Below, in pieces: positions 1 through 5,830 of a stretch of 5,830 nt of DNA; the first letter of the stretch is position 1; each line of letters opens with the position of its first letter. The translations under genes were made by a program, and so were the position numbers. The notes below the pieces were generated by a model. That model ran no database searches. It saw nothing but the letters and a program-made list of their open reading frames with translations, and was not told the origin of the DNA. Source of the DNA: an uncultured Erysipelotrichaceae bacterium (GTDB taxonomy: Bacteria > Bacillota_I > Bacilli_A > RFN20 > CAG-826); contig ONWJ01000051.1 in NCBI GenBank assembly GCA_900321535.1, forward strand, positions 1 through 5,830. The letters are read 5' to 3'.

Positions 1-4171
<4,171 letters not shown>

Positions 4172-4180
4172 AGCGGGAAT

Positions 4181-4209
4181 ATTCTACCTTTGCTTTGCAA
4201 AAGCATAAA
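4181..4209 (-). promoter_or_regulatory. Candidate pcrA promoter, near-leaderless
   Basis: On the minus strand TAGAAT (4186-4181) matches five of six bases of TATAAT. A weak -35, TTTATG (4209-4204), lies 17 bases upstream. Initiation about seven bases after the -10 would fall at 4174, three bases before the ATG, or at the ATG itself. The box also contains the in-frame TAG that limits the gene. The -10 is plausible; the -35 is poor. Confidence 0.45.
4191..4205. repeat. Short inverted repeat in the pcrA promoter spacer
   Basis: Arms TGCTTT and AAAGCA flank three bases on the minus strand, with the perfect palindrome TTTGCAAA (4194-4201) at the centre. It lies between the candidate -35 and -10 boxes of pcrA, where a repressor could act. 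It does not resemble the Bacillus LexA box. It could be chance in AT-rich DNA. Confidence 0.35.
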
Positions 4210-4333
4210 TATGAAGAACGAGATTATTGTACACCGAACAAGGAAAAGAGGCTTTCTCCGACATTTAGTTAATTGTTAAAGATCAGGCGTGAAACTAGGG
4301 TTAATGAAATCAAAAATCGATACACGTATGCCC

Positions 4334-4348
4334 TATTTTGCCAAAATA
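4334..4348. repeat. Perfect 7-base palindrome, possible operator
   Basis: TATTTTG and CAAAATA are perfect inverted copies around a single C. The site lies 46 bases upstream of the plus-strand -10 box. Size and symmetry fit a dimeric repressor site, but no regulator is identifiable and the arms are AT-rich. Confidence 0.35.
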
Positions 4349-4394
4349 AGCCTTTTAAAACGAAGATACACATCATAAATGAAGATGAATTCTC

Positions 4395-4400
4395 TATAAT
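4395..4400 (+). promoter_or_regulatory. Consensus -10 box placing the transcript start at the GTG codon
   Basis: A perfect TATAAT ends six bases before the GTG at 4407. By the usual spacing the +1 base would be position 4407 itself, giving a leaderless mRNA. No good -35 or extended -10 is visible at the usual distance, which lowers confidence. Confidence 0.5.
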
Positions 4401-4406
4401 GTTCGC

Positions 4407-5300
4407 GTGAAAGTTTTTAGGAAAAGGGAAACGGCAGTCGAGAACCTTGCTTTTATGGGGGTAGCAAGTGCCTTAGTAGGTATCTTCGCTTTGGCCTCCT
4501 CTTTTTCTGTTATCGCAAGTTTAGCCTTGATGCTCATCTTGCCCTTGCTTTCCGCGCTTGTGGCGATTATCTGCAAGTGGCGGTATCTACCTTTATATTT
4601 TGTAGCCAGCGTTGTCGTCTCTACCTTGCTCTCCTTCGCTTCTTTCCAAAACGAGATTCTCTTCGTATTGCCTGCCATCATCTTGGGTATCGTTTACGGC
4701 ATGCTAGAACGTAGCGAACTGGGCCATAGCATCTCCTTATTCCTTTGTGCGATCTTGGAGTTTGGTCTTTTCTATGTTTCCATCGCGGTGATCAGAGGCT
4801 TTTATGAAATTGACATGGTCGAGTTCTTGCTGCGCTTCATCGGAAGGCAAAAAGATGGCGTTACCGAGTTGATCTTCCCTTGCTTTGCCTTGGCCTATGC
4901 CTATGCCCAGATTGCCATCTTGCATCTTGTCTTTGAATTCACTTTCTCTCGCTTCTCGTTGCAGGAGAAAAAGGATTACCTCAAACCCTTCTATTTCATC
5001 TAGGGAATCGCCTTCTATGCCGCTTCTATAATCTTGGCGTTCTTCCACGTTGCACTAGCCTATATTTTCTTTGGATTATCGCTATATTGGACCGTCTTTT
5101 CCTTGGTTTCTTTTTTCCAAAAACCCTTACCAATCCCCGGTATTTTCCTTGTATCTAGCATTCTAATTACCCTGCTTCTAGCGAGCCTTTTGTACCGTTA
5201 TATGCCCCCTAATACGGGGATGCTTCTTTATGGTGCTTTATTTGTCTTCGCCAACTTTGCAAGTTTTCTCAACGATTTATTGTTGAGAAAGAAGAAGTAG
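4407..5300 (+). pseudogene. DUF2232/YybS-like polytopic membrane protein, interrupted by an in-frame TAG
   Basis: One reading frame of 297 codon positions encodes a very hydrophobic protein with about eight or nine predicted membrane segments (approximately 15-33, 36-56, 61-78, 83-100, 107-129, 154-178, then 200-237, 246-266 and 272-292). Length and layout resemble the DUF2232/YybS family, whose role is unknown; the family call is a judgement from general character, not a decisive motif. A TAG at 5001-5003 (codon 199) splits it into a 198-residue part and a 98-residue continuation in the same frame, equally hydrophobic and ending with a basic LLLRKKK tail and TAG at 5298-5300. No good restart site follows the first TAG. 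It may be a recent pseudogene, a base-call error or a readthrough gene. The GTG start is bounded by an in-frame TGA at 4386-4388; no Shine-Dalgarno precedes it. M17 is the next alternative start. It is divergent from pcrA. Confidence 0.65.
5001..5003 (+). other. In-frame TAG within the membrane protein gene
   Basis: The frame reads TTC ATC TAG GGA ATC GCC, just at the beginning of a hydrophobic segment. Several sense codons (CAG, TGG, TTG, TAT, TAC, GAG, AAG, TCG) are one change away. The true gene end at 5298-5300 is also TAG, which argues against general amber reassignment. Confidence 0.9.
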
Positions 5301-5308
5301 CCTAAAAT
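5280..5308 (+). promoter_or_regulatory. Weak candidate promoter for the downstream small membrane gene
   Basis: TTGTTG (5280-5285) and TAAAAT (5303-5308) are 17 bases apart, and the expected start falls at about 5315, two bases before the ATG. It overlaps the end of the preceding gene. Because the genes are 16 bases apart, read-through transcription from upstream is an equal possibility. Confidence 0.3.
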
Positions 5309-5316
5309 ATCGACAT

Positions 5317-5830
5317 ATGATGAACGGCCTGAAGAAATTTGGTTTGGGAATTTTGTGGGCGTTGCTTAGCCCCATCATCATTCTCGGAATCGCCCTTGTG
5401 GCGGTTTTCGGCGTCTTCAATTTCTTCATCCAATTCGTCATCATGGTGATCAATTTCTTCCGTGGGAAAAAGCTTTTCCCTCCCTTCCCAGAAGACGAGA
5501 AGGCTTATAAGATCCTCAAACGCGCTATCGATGAGCAAAACGGAGAGGAACAGGCGAAGCAACCCGTTCAGGCTCAGCCTCAACAAGTTTACGTTCAGCA
5601 AAACTATTACACCCAACCCGGAGCAATGCCTGGCATTCCGCCACAGCAGAATCCTTATGGCAATCCTTATCAGGTTCCACCTCAACCACCATATACACAG
5701 CAACCTCCTTATATTCAGCAACCACAACAACAACCACCCTATCAGCCGTTGCCTAATCCGCTTGACCAACAACCAGTGAATATGCCGCCTTTAGCGGAAA
5801 TCCCGCAGCAAGAGAGACCGCAAGAAAAGG
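5317..5830 (+). CDS. Small membrane-anchored protein with Pro/Gln-rich tail (3' end outside the window)
   Basis: I do not recognise this protein. The open frame starts at ATG ATG (5317 or 5320) and runs 171 codons to the edge without a stop. Residues 8-48 are strongly hydrophobic, long enough for one long or two short membrane helices. Basic residues flank both ends (K6-K7 and R49, K51-K52), which favours a hairpin with both ends in the cytoplasm. A charged segment follows (GKKLFPPFPEDEKAYKILKR, 50-69). From about residue 79 the sequence becomes low complexity, rich in Pro, Gln, Tyr and Asn, with repeated PPY-x-QQ units, and is probably disordered. An in-frame TGA at 5284-5286 and no other start codon fix the start. 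No Shine-Dalgarno is present at a normal distance; the purine-rich stretch at 5285-5297 is about 19 bases away. Its closeness to the preceding membrane gene suggests a shared transcript. Confidence 0.8.
   Translation, partial: MMNGLKKFGLGILWALLSPIIILGIALVAVFGVFNFFIQFVIMVINFFRGKKLFPPFPEDEKAYKILKRAIDEQNGEEQAKQPVQAQPQQVYVQQNYYTQPGAMPGIPPQQNPYGNPYQVPPQPPYTQQPPYIQQPQQQPPYQPLPNPLDQQPVNMPPLAEIPQQERPQEK
5686..5751 (+). repeat. Degenerate PPY-x-QQ coding repeats
   Basis: Residues 124-129 (PPYTQQ) and 130-135 (PPYIQQ) are tandem six-residue units, with a third related unit at 140-145 (PPYQPL) after a short PQQQ run. This part of the tail may vary in length between strains through repeat slippage, which is inference. 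Confidence 0.6.

Larger units (their letters stand above)
4172..4406. promoter_or_regulatory. Divergent intergenic regulatory region between pcrA and the membrane gene
   Basis: This AT-rich region of 235 bases separates the divergent start codons of pcrA (minus) and the membrane protein gene (plus). It contains TATAAT-like boxes next to each start and two short inverted repeats. I see no RNA gene, riboswitch-like fold or convincing small coding frame in it. A three-codon frame (ATG at 4399, TGA ending at 4410) overlaps the plus-strand start but is probably chance. Confidence 0.75.

Noticed and set aside
4172..4260. An SOS (LexA) box upstream of pcrA
   Set aside because: Isolated GAAC and GTTC halves occur, but not in the GAAC-N4-GTTC arrangement of the Bacillus-type site.
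4273..4301. TTGTTA with TAGGGT 17 bases later as a promoter for the membrane gene
   Set aside because: The -10 matches only three of six bases, and a perfect TATAAT lies closer to the start.
4394..4681. A 95-codon minus-strand frame opposite the membrane gene
   Set aside because: Lys/Ala/Thr-rich composition mirrors the hydrophobic plus-strand codons; no domain or ribosome binding site.
5001..5003. Pyrrolysine or general amber reassignment
   Set aside because: The same gene ends in TAG at 5298-5300, and the protein is not a methylamine methyltransferase or similar family.
5027..5062. TATAAT and a TTG codon just after the in-frame TAG, as a possible separate start for the second half
   Set aside because: The TATAAT is only one base before the TTG, so a transcript would start downstream of it. 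There is no matching -35 and no Shine-Dalgarno, and the frame is already continuous from upstream.
5302..5772. A 156-codon minus-strand frame opposite the small membrane gene
   Set aside because: Its Leu/Trp/Arg-rich and Asp/Glu-rich composition is what the reverse complement of the Pro/Gln-rich plus-strand gene yields; it has no start signals.

Overview
The window suggests a low-to-moderate GC member of the Bacillota, or a relative in the Bacilli/Mollicutes neighbourhood that uses the standard genetic code. Three things point this way. A pcrA-ligA operon is typical of that phylum. PcrA carries the C-terminal Tudor-like domain seen in its PcrA proteins. The plus-strand membrane protein resembles the DUF2232/YybS family. 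The tryptophan codons I read in ligA are TGG, and no in-frame TGA interrupts either minus-strand gene, so the mycoplasma code is not supported. Genus or species cannot be named from the sequence.

Layout. Positions 1-4171 hold two minus-strand genes: pcrA, a complete superfamily 1A DNA helicase of 772 aa, then ligA, an NAD+-dependent DNA ligase with 617 codons visible and the C-terminal end cut off by the window edge. They overlap by one base (TAATG), and the ligA ribosome binding site lies inside the last codons of pcrA. Positions 4172-4406 form an AT-rich divergent regulatory region with candidate -10 elements in both directions and two short palindromes. Positions 4407-5300 hold a plus-strand polytopic membrane protein gene whose frame is interrupted by a single TAG at 5001-5003 and then stays open for 98 more codons. 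From 5317 to the window end runs an open frame for a small membrane-anchored protein with a proline/glutamine-rich tail.

How the genes work together. PcrA and LigA are partners in DNA repair and replication: the helicase remodels repair, replication and transcription-linked intermediates, and the ligase seals the remaining nicks. Their coupling suggests co-regulated synthesis. The two plus-strand genes are membrane-associated, only 16 bases apart and probably co-transcribed; their functions are not known from the sequence.

The points most worth a second look are the in-frame amber codon in the membrane gene, and the pattern that all three genes outside the coupled position lack a Shine-Dalgarno and have a TATAAT-like box 6-9 bases before the start codon, which suggests leaderless mRNAs. 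I found no CRISPR array, insertion sequence, tRNA, rRNA or obvious defence system.
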